DNA of 64,000 bases. Origin: Leptospiraceae bacterium (lineage in GTDB: Bacteria > Spirochaetota > Leptospiria > Leptospirales > Leptospiraceae). Position 1 is the stretch's first letter; each line of letters begins with the position of its first letter. Both the position numbers and the translations under genes were made by a program. The notes beneath the pieces are model-generated. The model ran no database searches. It was given only the letters and a program-made list of their open reading frames with translations, and was not told where the DNA came from. The DNA lies in NCBI GenBank assembly GCA_024233865.1, contig JACKPA010000020.1, positions 18,104-82,103 of the forward strand, in the 5' to 3' direction. Positions 1 to 8,725 of this stretch are shown here, one piece after another.

Positions 1-424
1 TTTTCACAACAGTTTCAATGAGATAACGTTCTTCACGCCGAAAACCATGCCAATTTCTTTTGATATAAGGAAGGAAAATATCCCTTTGTAAAAAAACCAT
101 GATAGCAAGCAAAAGAAGGGAAGTATGAATTAAGGAATAAACATTATAGGCATTTGGATATTTCGAAAAATAGATGGCATTATGGACTAAAAGCGAAATG
201 GGAATTATAAATAAATACCAACCCCATTTCTTGAGCATAAGAAGTCCTATCCCTGAAAATAAAGCCGTAAAAAGAAGGCTTATATCCGAGATATTAATTC
301 TTTTTAAAACTTTAATTGGCAGAAAGAAAGACTCTTCATATTTAAGAGAGATACTATAATAGTATGTAACAGGTAAAAAAAGTATTAATATTCCAAATAC
401 AAATGGAACCCAATATTTACGCAT
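1..424 (-). CDS. membrane protein, partial at window edge (possible PilZ domain beyond edge)
   Basis: Seen: on the minus strand an ATG at 424 opens a frame that stays open to the window edge (141 codons), so the C-terminus lies outside. AGGAGG at 431-436 sits 6 bases before the ATG. The chain holds about four hydrophobic segments (residues 5-27, 40-62, 66-86, 92-113), then a soluble stretch with RREER about 12 residues before the edge. That motif resembles the start of c-di-GMP-binding PilZ domains (RxxxR), but too little remains to decide. The gene lies 44 bases behind the ABC transporter fusion on the same strand, so it may be the third gene of that operon. Function is unknown; a four-helix membrane anchor with a cytoplasmic tail is all that can be said. 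Confidence 0.6.
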   Translation of the reverse strand, partial: MRKYWVPFVFGILILFLPVTYYYSISLKYEESFFLPIKVLKRINISDISLLFTALFSGIGLLMLKKWGWYLFIIPISLLVHNAIYFSKYPNAYNVYSLIHTSLLLLAIMVFLQRDIFLPYIKRNWHGFRREERYLIETVVK

Positions 425-468
425 TTTTTTCCTCCTTTCCACAAATGTGTTTGGGTTTGATATTTTTT

Positions 469-1866
469 CTATTTCCATAATTTTCCATGTTTTAATTCAT
501 AATATTGAATGTCTCTGTTTGCTAACTCTTCCGGATAGTGAGTAATGATAATGGACGGAATACCCCTATTGGCAAACAATTCAAAAAAAAGTTGCCACAA
601 TTCATGCCTGGAGGTATGATCCAAATTGGTAAAAGGTTCATCCAAAATAATAAAATCTGGATTTAAAACAAGGGCTCTTGCAAGGGTTAATCTTTTTTTC
701 ATTCCGCCGCTCAATTGATCCGGAAAGTAGTTCACATATTTTTTCAAGCCACATTTATCAAGGAAGAAAATTCCTATATGGTCTAATTCAGGAGTTTTTT
801 TCCATTTTCCAGGAAGTATGGTATTGGCAAAGCAGTCCATTGTTGGTATTAAAGTGTCTTCCTGAAAAATGATACATGGATTTTGTGATTTGGTTATGCT
901 TCCGCTGCTTGGTTTTAGTAAGCCGGTAATCAGCTTGGCTAAGGTAGTTTTTCCGCATCCAGAATCACCTGTAATTACTATGGTTTCAAAGCTTTTGATT
1001 TCAAAATTTAGGTGGTCCAAAATATTTCGTTTTTTATAACGGAAACAAAGTTCTTCTATTTTAATGTGTGTGTTTTTTGGGGGGTGAAAGAATTCTTTTT
1101 TGTGAAAGTGAGTATTGTATGTTATGACGGAATTTTTTTTTGTTTTAGTATATTTTACGATAGTTTTAATACCAAAAGCAACTGTCCCAACTAAGAGTAG
1201 AAAGAGCAAGGAAGCAGAGTAAAAAGAAAGCATATTAAAAGTATAAAAATATTCGTTGATAATTCGCCCGATTCCGTTTTTTGCTCCAAACCATTCTCCG
1301 ATAATAGAGCTTTTAAAGGCTAACACACTACCAAGAAGGAGAATGCTTTTTATATAAGGAATCAAAGACGGAAAAACTAAATACCTCAAAGTCAGCTTTT
1401 TATCATTGGCATAAATTTTAAACATATCCCACATTGTGTCTGGTATGGATTTCATGCCTTCTTGGACGTTAATTATTACAAGCGGTAAGGTTACCAAATA
1501 AACAACGGCAACTGGTGACCAGCCTTCCGTTCCAAGAATTAGCATCAAAGGAATAATCCAAATAATAGGAGGTGCTCCTTGCAAAATAACAACGGGAAGA
1601 AAAAAAGACTTTTCGATACTTTTATAACTTCCTGTAATTATGCCAATGGCAAAACCGATCACAAAAGCGAGAATAAAACCGAATATTGTCCTGATTATGG
1701 TTATTGATATGTGGTAATAAATTGATCTATCACTCAATTGAAGGATTAGCTCTTTTACAACCTTCCAAGGATATGGAACAACTGTTTCTGAAAATACCAA
1801 AGAAAAGCTGACCCATATACAAAATAGAATTAAAAGTCCAATAGTTTGGTAAAATGCACTTTTCAC
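469..1866 (-). CDS. ABC transporter permease-ATPase fusion, nitrate/sulfonate/taurine type
   Basis: A single 465-residue chain joins the membrane and ATPase parts of an importer. Residues 1-235 are a SsuC/TauC-like permease with about six helices and an EAA-type loop (EGMKSIPDTMWDMFKIY). Residues 268-465 are a SsuB/TauB-like ATPase with Walker A GDSGCGKTT, signature LSGGMKKR, Walker B FIILDEPF and H-loop THYPEE. The start is GTG, sharing GTGA with the stop of the binding-protein gene upstream, so the two are translationally coupled. In this family permease and ATPase are usually separate proteins; here one chain would dimerise to give the full importer. Substrate cannot be read from sequence: sulfonates, taurine, nitrate, or pyrimidine/thiamine precursors are all possible for the family. 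Confidence 0.9.
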   Translation of the reverse strand: MKSAFYQTIGLLILFCIWVSFSLVFSETVVPYPWKVVKELILQLSDRSIYYHISITIIRTIFGFILAFVIGFAIGIITGSYKSIEKSFFLPVVILQGAPPIIWIIPLMLILGTEGWSPVAVVYLVTLPLVIINVQEGMKSIPDTMWDMFKIYANDKKLTLRYLVFPSLIPYIKSILLLGSVLAFKSSIIGEWFGAKNGIGRIINEYFYTFNMLSFYSASLLFLLLVGTVAFGIKTIVKYTKTKKNSVITYNTHFHKKEFFHPPKNTHIKIEELCFRYKKRNILDHLNFEIKSFETIVITGDSGCGKTTLAKLITGLLKPSSGSITKSQNPCIIFQEDTLIPTMDCFANTILPGKWKKTPELDHIGIFFLDKCGLKKYVNYFPDQLSGGMKKRLTLARALVLNPDFIILDEPFTNLDHTSRHELWQLFFELFANRGIPSIIITHYPEELANRDIQYYELKHGKLWK

Positions 1867-2771
1867 TTTGAGTTATAAAAAAAATCGTCTTGGGGAATTT
1901 TTTTCATTCCTATAGCTTCCAGATATTTTATGGAGAGTTCTTTTTCGTTATTGGTTATTTCAAATAAAGTATGTTTTAATCCGTTTCCTACAACTTCTTT
2001 TTCCAATTGAAAGGTATTGGAGTATTTTTCAGAATAAATGGTAGTATCTTTGTTGATTTTTTGGATATGGTAGGATATGGTTTGGATAAATTTTAGAATA
2101 AATTCAGGATTTTCTTTTGCAAATTTTTTTTTTGAAAAAATCGCTACTTGAGGAGTTCTCTTTTCCCCTTGGTATAATTCAGCCCATTTATCAGGAAAAT
2201 AAAATACCGGAGTAGCTTGATTTGTGAAAAGCAACTTGGATACAAGTGGCTCTGGAATACAAATTCCGTCTGCTTTTTCAGCCAAAAGCATGGGAACTGC
2301 TTGTTGGATAACTGCATAATCGATTTGAAGCTTATCTGCCAGGTTGCTTTTGGTCAAAATTGCTCTAAATTGCAAGTCAAGAGGACTACCAGCAAAAGGA
2401 ACCAGGACTTTTTTCCCTATAAAATCATTCAAACTTTTGTAAGGTTTTTTAGAAACCAAAGAAGACACTCCCCAAACGGGTACTGCAACCATAACTATAT
2501 CCGAATTGGAATGATAATAAGAAACACCAAGCGTAAATCCTGTCATAATTAGGTCGATTTTGCCTTTTTCAAATTCTAACATGGTTAGGATGTGATCTTG
2601 GTAAAACGTTGTTTGTATGGATTTAGATCCAATTTGTGCTTTATCTGTTTCCATAATAGGAATGGAAGAAAGCGTTTTAGGGATATAAATTTTTACATTA
2701 TTTAATGTTTGATTTCCTTTCTCACAGCTTAAAAAGGAAAGTAATAGTACTAGCAGAATCAACTTTTTCAT
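1863..2771 (-). CDS. substrate-binding lipoprotein of ABC importer (NMT1/SsuA-like)
   Basis: This is the periplasmic binding component for the fused transporter that follows with a 4-base overlap. Residues 1-15 form a lipoprotein signal ending in LSFLSC, so it is probably anchored by Cys16. The body (about 285 residues) has the two-lobe pattern of NMT1/THI5 and SsuA-like proteins: a KAQIG segment early, GKKVLVPFAGSP in the middle and KADGICIPEPLVSK, typical of solute-binding lobes. AAGGAA precedes the ATG. The gene is divergent from the Spy-like gene at 2898, with a shared 126-base promoter region. Ligand is not identifiable from sequence. Confidence 0.85.
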   Translation of the reverse strand: MKKLILLVLLLSFLSCEKGNQTLNNVKIYIPKTLSSIPIMETDKAQIGSKSIQTTFYQDHILTMLEFEKGKIDLIMTGFTLGVSYYHSNSDIVMVAVPVWGVSSLVSKKPYKSLNDFIGKKVLVPFAGSPLDLQFRAILTKSNLADKLQIDYAVIQQAVPMLLAEKADGICIPEPLVSKLLFTNQATPVFYFPDKWAELYQGEKRTPQVAIFSKKKFAKENPEFILKFIQTISYHIQKINKDTTIYSEKYSNTFQLEKEVVGNGLKHTLFEITNNEKELSIKYLEAIGMKKIPQDDFFYNSK

Positions 2772-2897
2772 TTACGGGTTCCTTAGGTTTATCTTGCAAA
2801 TCTTTTTGTATAGAGTCAATTCAAAAAAAATTTATAAAATTGGAACCCTCTATCAAAATCAAGGGTCAGATGACGCAAAGAATAAGGGAGAAAAAGA

Positions 2898-3350
2898 ATG
2901 AAAAACATTCAAAAAAATATATTTATCTTTGTATTAGTGGTTTTAACCGTAGCATTTACCGTTACTTGCGAAGACAAGTTCCACAAAATGTCGCCGGAAA
3001 AAAAGGCAGAAAAAATTGTAGAAAAGCTAAGCTCTAATTTAAACCTAGATGATGAGCAAAAGCAAAAGTTAAACCAAATCAAAGATGAAGTTGTAGCAAA
3101 AATGAAAGCAAACATGAAAAATAGAGGTAGCTTTTCTAAGGAATTTGCGGAAGATATTAAATCAGATACTTTAAACAAAGAAAAATTGCTTCAATTTTTA
3201 AAAGATAGAGCTGATAAAAGAAATTCTATGCATGAATTTATGGTAGATAAGTTTATCGAATTTCATGCAATTTTAAACCCTGAACAAAGAGAAAAACTGG
3301 CAGAAAAAATAGAAAAATTTGGCAATCGCTTTAAGAAACACCAACATTAA
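2898..3350 (+). CDS. Spy/CpxP-like periplasmic protein with LTxxQ-type motifs
   Basis: A 150-residue exported helical protein. Residues 1-24 are a signal sequence ending VTVTC, a possible lipobox, so it may be a lipoprotein. Two LTxxQ-like motifs are visible: LDDEQKQKL near residue 51 and LNPEQREKL near residue 127, the arrangement of the Spy/CpxP/ZraP/CnrX family. Members bind unfolded proteins or metals in the periplasm and can gate a membrane anti-sigma factor. The C-terminus is histidine- and lysine-rich (KKHQH). GGGAG precedes the ATG. It is followed after 47 bases by an ECF sigma gene and a one-helix protein, so a sensor role is likely. Metal versus misfolding sensing cannot be decided. 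Confidence 0.8.
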   Translation: MKNIQKNIFIFVLVVLTVAFTVTCEDKFHKMSPEKKAEKIVEKLSSNLNLDDEQKQKLNQIKDEVVAKMKANMKNRGSFSKEFAEDIKSDTLNKEKLLQFLKDRADKRNSMHEFMVDKFIEFHAILNPEQREKLAEKIEKFGNRFKKHQH

Positions 3351-3357
3351 AAAAAAT

Positions 3358-3384
3358 GCTCCCTTTAGTGTAGCCGAAGGGAGC
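3358..3384 (+). terminator. hairpin between spy-like gene and sigma gene
   Basis: GCTCCCTT (3358-3365) pairs with AAGGGAGC (3377-3384) around an 11-base loop. No T-run follows and the sigma ORF starts 13 bases later, so it is more likely an attenuating or processing hairpin than a full stop. A related CTCCC/GGGAG hairpin lies just before the KaiC gene (about 29254-29279). Confidence 0.45.
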
Positions 3385-3397
3385 AACCGGAAACATA

Positions 3398-3901
3398 ATG
3401 GAAGAAAAAGAAATTACGAATTTAATCACATCTACCAAGAAAGTAGTGTTGTCCTGTATTGGAAAATATCTATATGAACGATTTTATGAAGCAATTGATG
3501 ATGTTGCACAGGAAACATATTTCAGAATTTATAAGGCTCTGAAAAAAAACCAATTTAACCACTCTGCAAAAATAACGACATGGGCTTACACCATTGCAAA
3601 GAATGAGACTTTTCGAATGAATGAAAAACTGCTTCGCGAAGAACGAAAAATTGTAAAACTAAAACCGCACATAAAAGAAAAATATTCCGAAAATCCAGAA
3701 GAAGAAGAGCTACAAGAAAACCTGAATAAATGGCTAAAAAAACTACCCCAAAAGTATAGAATTGTAATTATGGAGTACAGTGTAGGAAAGTCAGAAAAGG
3801 AAATTGCAGAATCTCTTTCTCTGAAACAAGGTACGGTAAAGTCTCGTTTATATCGAGGTAAAAAAATTTTGGAAGGGTTGCTAAAAGGAGTATCAAGATG
3901 A
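3398..3901 (+). CDS. ECF-type RNA polymerase sigma factor
   Basis: A 167-residue sigma-70 family protein of the ECF class. Region 2 is at about residues 20-75 (DDVAQETYFRIYKAL, then TWAYTIAKNE), and region 4 at about 112-160 (LPQKYRIVIMEYSVGKSEKE, then a helix-turn-helix with GTVKSRLYRGKK). It would direct polymerase to promoters of a small stress or metal regulon, probably including the gene upstream. Its stop overlaps the start of the next gene by 4 bases (ATGA), the usual arrangement for a sigma and its anti-sigma factor. Which of the known ECF groups it belongs to needs a profile search. Confidence 0.93.
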   Translation: MEEKEITNLITSTKKVVLSCIGKYLYERFYEAIDDVAQETYFRIYKALKKNQFNHSAKITTWAYTIAKNETFRMNEKLLREERKIVKLKPHIKEKYSENPEEEELQENLNKWLKKLPQKYRIVIMEYSVGKSEKEIAESLSLKQGTVKSRLYRGKKILEGLLKGVSR

Positions 3902-4182
3902 AAGCACTGGAAAAACAAAAATTACAAAAAGAAGTCCAAAAAAGACTAAATGATCCCAACTGGGATAAAAAGATGAGTAAAGCCATTGTTCAAAAGTTGC
4001 ACCCTTTGAGGAATAAACAATATATAATTTCTTTTGCGGCTGCCGCTTTGATTTTCATTTTTCTCAACATCTTTTATTTTGGAAACAACTCCAATTCTAT
4101 GGATTCGATTACCATAGATGATATATACTCTGATATAATGGGAGATATGGTTGTTTATGAAGAGTTTATAGAGTCTTTTTGA
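3898..4182 (+). CDS. single-helix membrane protein, probable anti-sigma factor
   Basis: A 94-residue protein with a charged cytoplasmic N-terminus (about 38 residues), one transmembrane helix (about residues 42-63, IISFAAAALIFIFLNIFYFG) and a short acidic periplasmic tail (DSITIDDIYSDIMGDM). It overlaps the ECF sigma gene by ATGA. Size and layout match small membrane anti-sigma factors such as CnrY rather than zinc-binding ZAS proteins: there is no HxxxCxxC motif. Inference: the N-terminus sequesters the sigma factor and the tail is contacted by the Spy/CpxP-like protein. The call rests on context; the protein itself has no diagnostic motif. Confidence 0.7.
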   Translation: MKALEKQKLQKEVQKRLNDPNWDKKMSKAIVQKLHPLRNKQYIISFAAAALIFIFLNIFYFGNNSNSMDSITIDDIYSDIMGDMVVYEEFIESF

Positions 4183-4314
4183 AATTCGCTAGAATCAGAG
4201 CTATTTTAAATTTTTGTTTACAATTTTTATAAACTCGTTAAACTAAACTCAATAAGAAATTTACTTTTTGAGGGTTAAAAGTCCTTGAATTTAAGCGAAA
4301 TAAGGTTTCTATAA

Positions 4315-6771
4315 ATGACAAACAATAAACTTTTAAATCGAAAAATAATTAATTCTAAAGGTTATTCCCTCTCAATAGAAAAATTACCGGATGATTTTTG
4401 GAAGCCTGATGTTAATTTGGAATGGATTTTGACAAAACTCCAAAATTTAAAAGCAGAGAAAGTTTGCGGGGTCTTTGTATTTATAGCCTTAAGTATTTCG
4501 TCTAAAGATTTTGAAAAAAAACTAGATAACTTAAAATTACAATTCAGGGAGGAAGGAATTGAGGTTTTTATTGTTGATTCCAATCTGTTTTTAAAAAATG
4601 ATTTTGAATACATTCTTTTTTTGAATAAGCAGGTAAGAAGATATTTTCAAAAAAGCAATTGTAAAATACTATTTTCAAAAGACTTAGAAAGTGAGATTGA
4701 ATCAATATTAGTTACTCTTATCATGAACCATAAAGGTAAAATTGCTCCAGAGAATCTGATATATAAAATAAGAGGAAGGAATGGATTTCGACTCAGTGAT
4801 AGAAGAGTTTACGAATTTAAGAAGTTTTTAGACCCAATGTATAAAATTCCAAAATTTAATTTAAAAAATACAAAATTGCCAGATACAAAAAGCAAATTAA
4901 AAGTTATTGAATCAATTACGGGAGAATTATATGACTCTCAAGACAAAAGTTATAATAATAAAACTAATGGTTTTAAACCATCTCAATTAACAATTCGCGT
5001 GAAGTTACTTTCCATTGTTTCCGTCATTATTATGGTAAGCTTAAGTACAATGATAACTTTAGCTACTTTTTTATTTAAAAAAAATAGCGAAACTCTTATT
5101 CAAGAATACAATTTAAGTTTAGCTAGACTTACCGGATTAAATGTTGAATCTGAGTTAAAAAACACAATGCAAAAGATGCAAACTTTATCCATCTTATTGC
5201 GACAAAGTAAAAACAAAGCAAAACAAGAAAATAAATTTATAAATACTTTTTTTGATAAAAACCAAGATATATTGTACTATGCTATAGTAACAAAAGATTC
5301 TTATAAAATCCAAAGGCATTTTTACAATTATTCTCTCATAAAAGAAAATAACCTAAAAAAAGAGAAAATAGATTCTATTTTTAAGAATAACATGACGGAA
5401 ATTAAAAAAACTTTTTTAGGTGCTCCTGCCATAGTGAATGTGTCTCAAGGATTTGAATTACCAATTTTAAGTATAAGCATTCCAATGGAAGAGGATAAAG
5501 ATTCTATTCTTCTGCTTTATATGGAATCTTCCGGACTTTTGAAATCTTTTCAAGCAACTAGACAAACTGACATCTTTCAACTTTTTATGCTTAACAGTGT
5601 AGGAGAAACTATAGCGCATACGAATTTAAAAGAAGCCATCGCCAAAACAAATCGTAGCGACATACCGATTGTAAAAAAAATGATTGAAAGCAAAGTGGAC
5701 AATGGCTCACAGAAATATGTTTATTTGAGCAATGAATATTTAGGTTCTTACCAATTGTTACATTTTGGACAATTAGGTGTAATTTCAACCGTAGAATCCA
5801 AGCATGTTTTTGAAGCAGTATACCAAATACAAAAACAAAACCTAATCATAGCCATAATTATTTTGACTGTTACATTTTTAGTAATTTTTTATTTTTCCAA
5901 AACACTTACGGTTCCAATTGTAAATCTACTCTCTGCAACCTTACAAGTGCAAAAAGGTAATTATCAAGTGAACATAATTCCAAGTTCTAGAGACGAAGTA
6001 GGTGTTTTGACACATTCGTTTATATCAATGGCTAGAGGTCTGGAAGAAAGAGAAAAAATAAAAGACACTTTTGGAAAATTTGTGAATAAGGAAATCGCAG
6101 AGAGAGCACTTCGGAGTGAATTAAAGCTAGGAGGTGAAAAAAAAGAATGTGCTATATTTTTTTCCGATTTAAGAAATTTTACAGGAATGTCCGAAAAGCT
6201 AAAACCAGAAGAAGTAGTGGAGTATTTAAATGAATATTTTACTGAGATGGTGGAGTGCATATATTTAACCAATGGTATTGTTGATAAGTTTATTGGTGAT
6301 GCCATTATGGCTCACTGGGGAGCGCTTTACTCAGACGGTAAAGATACGGAAAACGCAATCAAAGCTGCCTTAATGATGCGTATGGCTTTAATAGATTTCA
6401 ATAACAAATCCATAGGAACCAAAAGACCAATCTTTCGATTTGGATGTGGAATAAACACCGGACCAGTCATATCAGGTCAAATAGGTTCTAATAAAAAGCT
6501 AGAATATACCATTATTGGAGATGCCGTTAACTTGGCTTCTAGAATTGAATATTTAAATAAACAATTTAAAACAGATATTTTAATTTCAGAAGCTTCTTAC
6601 GATATTGTTAAAGATATTTTTGCGGTTGAGAAAATGGAACCTATTTATGTTCGGGGAAAAGAAAAAGAACAAACGATATATGCAGTTCTTGGAATGAAGA
6701 GTGATCCCAATGCACCAGCTAACCTTGAGGAATTAAGAGAGCTTGTAGGTATACCGATTGCACAATCTTAG
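4315..6771 (+). CDS. membrane adenylate/guanylate cyclase with extracellular sensor and HAMP
   Basis: An 818-residue class III nucleotide cyclase, probably making cAMP. Residues 1-200 are an unrecognised cytoplasmic domain. A helix at 231-254 leads to an extracellular region of about 250 residues (Cache-like by position), a second helix (about 508-528), HAMP (about 528-580) and the catalytic domain (about 605-795). Metal-binding aspartates lie in FFSDLRNFT and KFIGDAIMA; the lysine of DKFIGD and threonine of EYTIIGD fit ATP specificity, and NLASR carries the catalytic Asn/Arg. The long N-terminal domain before TM1 is unusual. It overlaps the FecR-protein gene by 14 bases, so sensing, cAMP synthesis and envelope functions are probably co-expressed. 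Confidence 0.92.
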   Translation: MTNNKLLNRKIINSKGYSLSIEKLPDDFWKPDVNLEWILTKLQNLKAEKVCGVFVFIALSISSKDFEKKLDNLKLQFREEGIEVFIVDSNLFLKNDFEYILFLNKQVRRYFQKSNCKILFSKDLESEIESILVTLIMNHKGKIAPENLIYKIRGRNGFRLSDRRVYEFKKFLDPMYKIPKFNLKNTKLPDTKSKLKVIESITGELYDSQDKSYNNKTNGFKPSQLTIRVKLLSIVSVIIMVSLSTMITLATFLFKKNSETLIQEYNLSLARLTGLNVESELKNTMQKMQTLSILLRQSKNKAKQENKFINTFFDKNQDILYYAIVTKDSYKIQRHFYNYSLIKENNLKKEKIDSIFKNNMTEIKKTFLGAPAIVNVSQGFELPILSISIPMEEDKDSILLLYMESSGLLKSFQATRQTDIFQLFMLNSVGETIAHTNLKEAIAKTNRSDIPIVKKMIESKVDNGSQKYVYLSNEYLGSYQLLHFGQLGVISTVESKHVFEAVYQIQKQNLIIAIIILTVTFLVIFYFSKTLTVPIVNLLSATLQVQKGNYQVNIIPSSRDEVGVLTHSFISMARGLEEREKIKDTFGKFVNKEIAERALRSELKLGGEKKECAIFFSDLRNFTGMSEKLKPEEVVEYLNEYFTEMVECIYLTNGIVDKFIGDAIMAHWGALYSDGKDTENAIKAALMMRMALIDFNNKSIGTKRPIFRFGCGINTGPVISGQIGSNKKLEYTIIGDAVNLASRIEYLNKQFKTDILISEASYDIVKDIFAVEKMEPIYVRGKEKEQTIYAVLGMKSDPNAPANLEELRELVGIPIAQS

Positions 6772-8719
6772 CATTTTTAAACCAACAAAAAATGATATTG
6801 TTGTTACCATTATATGTTTTCTGATTTTGGTATATGCTTTTTATTTACTTTTCTATGTTGGTTCTAATCAAAATGGAAGAGGTAAAAAAGAAGTTGGAAA
6901 AATCACCTTTAAATACCGAATTGCACAACGGAAATATGTCTCTCGTATGATATGGGAAGATGTAGAGCAAAATACATCAGCCTATAATAATGATTCTATA
7001 AGGACGGATTTTCTTTCGGAAGCAACCGTTACCTTGTTAGATGGAACTAAAATTGAGCTAGACCCTGATAGTATGTTTGTGCTAAATGTAAAAGATGAGA
7101 AAGTTAACATCAAAGTTGTAAAAGGTTCCGTCTTAGTTGATACAGAGAATAATAACAAGGAAAACTCGAACATACAAATTGAACAAGATGGGAGCATAAT
7201 CACTCCTAATAATGGAAAGTTTCGCATTACGCAATCTAAAAATAAAGTAGAAGTAGTTGCGCATCGTGGTCAAATTGATATCAGGAAAGGCGTTCAAAAG
7301 ATAAAATTAAAAGAAGGCGAAGTTTCTTACATTGATTCAAAGGGATTCAAAAATTACAAAATGAATTATCTTCTTGTTTCTCCGGAAGATAATAAAAGGA
7401 TTTTTACCGGCAACGAAAATGCGATGGTCCATTTTATATGGCAGGAAATAAAGGATACAACTCCGATTCAGTTTGAGATAGCAAAAGATAGAGATTTTAA
7501 TGATACTGTGTTTTCCAAACAACTTCCCAACAATCAAATAGACGTAAATTTAACTGAAGGCGTTTTTTTTTGGAGAATAACAAGTACGCAATATGCTGAG
7601 TTACAAGAGAAAAGCCTTGTTCGTAAAATTCATGTTATTAAAAACCAGAAGATTGAAATAATTTCTCCGGAAAATGAAAACGAAATACAGGTTGTTTCCG
7701 GGAAAATACCAGTATATTTTGCTTGGAAAAAATTAGAAATATCAGCATCGTATACCATCACAGTAGCACAAGATATGGATTTTAAAAATATAGTTCAAAA
7801 TGTAAAAATTTATAAAAATTTTATATCACTTGGTTTTGAAGAAGGAACCTATTATTGGAAGATTGTTGCTGAAGGAACAATACAAGGTGCACTCTCGACA
7901 AGTAATGTGTATCGATTTAAAATTACAAAAAATAATTTAGTGAGTATACAGCTACTCTATCCGGAGCCTAGCGCAAAGGTATTTTATGCTAATATGGAAA
8001 GAACCGGATTGCTTTTTAACTGGAAATCCGATTTTGGGAATTTTGAAAATCAATTTATATTATCCAAAGACGCTTCTTTTAGAGATATTATAGAACAATC
8101 CAAACAAAAAGAAAATTATGTTTCTTTCAAGAAAAAATTACCTAAGGGAGATTATTACTGGAAAGTTATATCAAAAGAGCTGACTCAAAATAAGAGCTAT
8201 GAATCAGAGATTAGAATGTTTTCAGTCACCGAAACACCAGAACGACAAGAGCAGTCAGTTATAGAAAAAGAAGAGACCAAAATTGAAAAAGCTGGTTTAT
8301 TGCCCAAAGAAGAAATTGCCAATACGGATACCCAAACAAGAACTATGGAAGGAAGCAATAAAGAAGAAGATTCGATAAAGTTAATTTTTCCAGAAAATAA
8401 ATCTATAGTGGATATGCAAAATATGAATTCCTTACCTTTTCGTTGGAAAGATACGAACGAAAATCACAAGTATATTTTGAAGTTGTACAAGAATACAGAT
8501 AAGGATAGAGAATTGGTTTTTGAAAGGGAGGTTGAAAATGTGGAATATGATTTTAAAGAACTACAAGAATTAGATGAGGGAACTTTTTCTTACAGCGTAG
8601 AAACAATAGATAATCAAAGAAAAGAAATAGCATCTGCCAATTTCAAAATTATTTTAAGCAAAAAATTGGATATTCCAAAGGTTATCTACAAAATTCAAAA
8701 AAAATCTTCTCAGCCATAA
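6758..8719 (+). CDS. FecR-domain protein with beta-sandwich repeats
   Basis: A 653-residue membrane-anchored protein starting at TTG inside the cyclase gene. No ATG lies before the hydrophobic helix (about residues 14-33), so the TTG is the best start. Residues 85-200 are a FecR-type domain (ATVTLLDGTKIELDPDS, then VVAHRGQIDIRKG). At least four repeats follow, each near 95 residues and ending in an aromatic motif such as GVFFWRITS, GTYYWKIVA, GDYYWKVIS or GTFSYSVET. These look like Ig/fibronectin-like sandwiches. A Glu/Lys-rich linker lies before the last repeat. The role is probably extracytoplasmic binding. The next gene has the same type of repeat. Confidence 0.85.
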   Translation: MHNLSIFKPTKNDIVVTIICFLILVYAFYLLFYVGSNQNGRGKKEVGKITFKYRIAQRKYVSRMIWEDVEQNTSAYNNDSIRTDFLSEATVTLLDGTKIELDPDSMFVLNVKDEKVNIKVVKGSVLVDTENNNKENSNIQIEQDGSIITPNNGKFRITQSKNKVEVVAHRGQIDIRKGVQKIKLKEGEVSYIDSKGFKNYKMNYLLVSPEDNKRIFTGNENAMVHFIWQEIKDTTPIQFEIAKDRDFNDTVFSKQLPNNQIDVNLTEGVFFWRITSTQYAELQEKSLVRKIHVIKNQKIEIISPENENEIQVVSGKIPVYFAWKKLEISASYTITVAQDMDFKNIVQNVKIYKNFISLGFEEGTYYWKIVAEGTIQGALSTSNVYRFKITKNNLVSIQLLYPEPSAKVFYANMERTGLLFNWKSDFGNFENQFILSKDASFRDIIEQSKQKENYVSFKKKLPKGDYYWKVISKELTQNKSYESEIRMFSVTETPERQEQSVIEKEETKIEKAGLLPKEEIANTDTQTRTMEGSNKEEDSIKLIFPENKSIVDMQNMNSLPFRWKDTNENHKYILKLYKNTDKDRELVFEREVENVEYDFKELQELDEGTFSYSVETIDNQRKEIASANFKIILSKKLDIPKVIYKIQKKSSQP

Positions 8720-8725
8720 ATTCTC

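Noticed and set aside
174..359. Plus-strand 61-codon open frame
   Set aside because: It lies antisense to the minus-strand membrane protein that has a strong ribosome site and an uninterrupted frame to the window edge.
2217..2552. Plus-strand open frame within the binding-protein gene
   Set aside because: Antisense to a clear lipoprotein gene with full-length family features.
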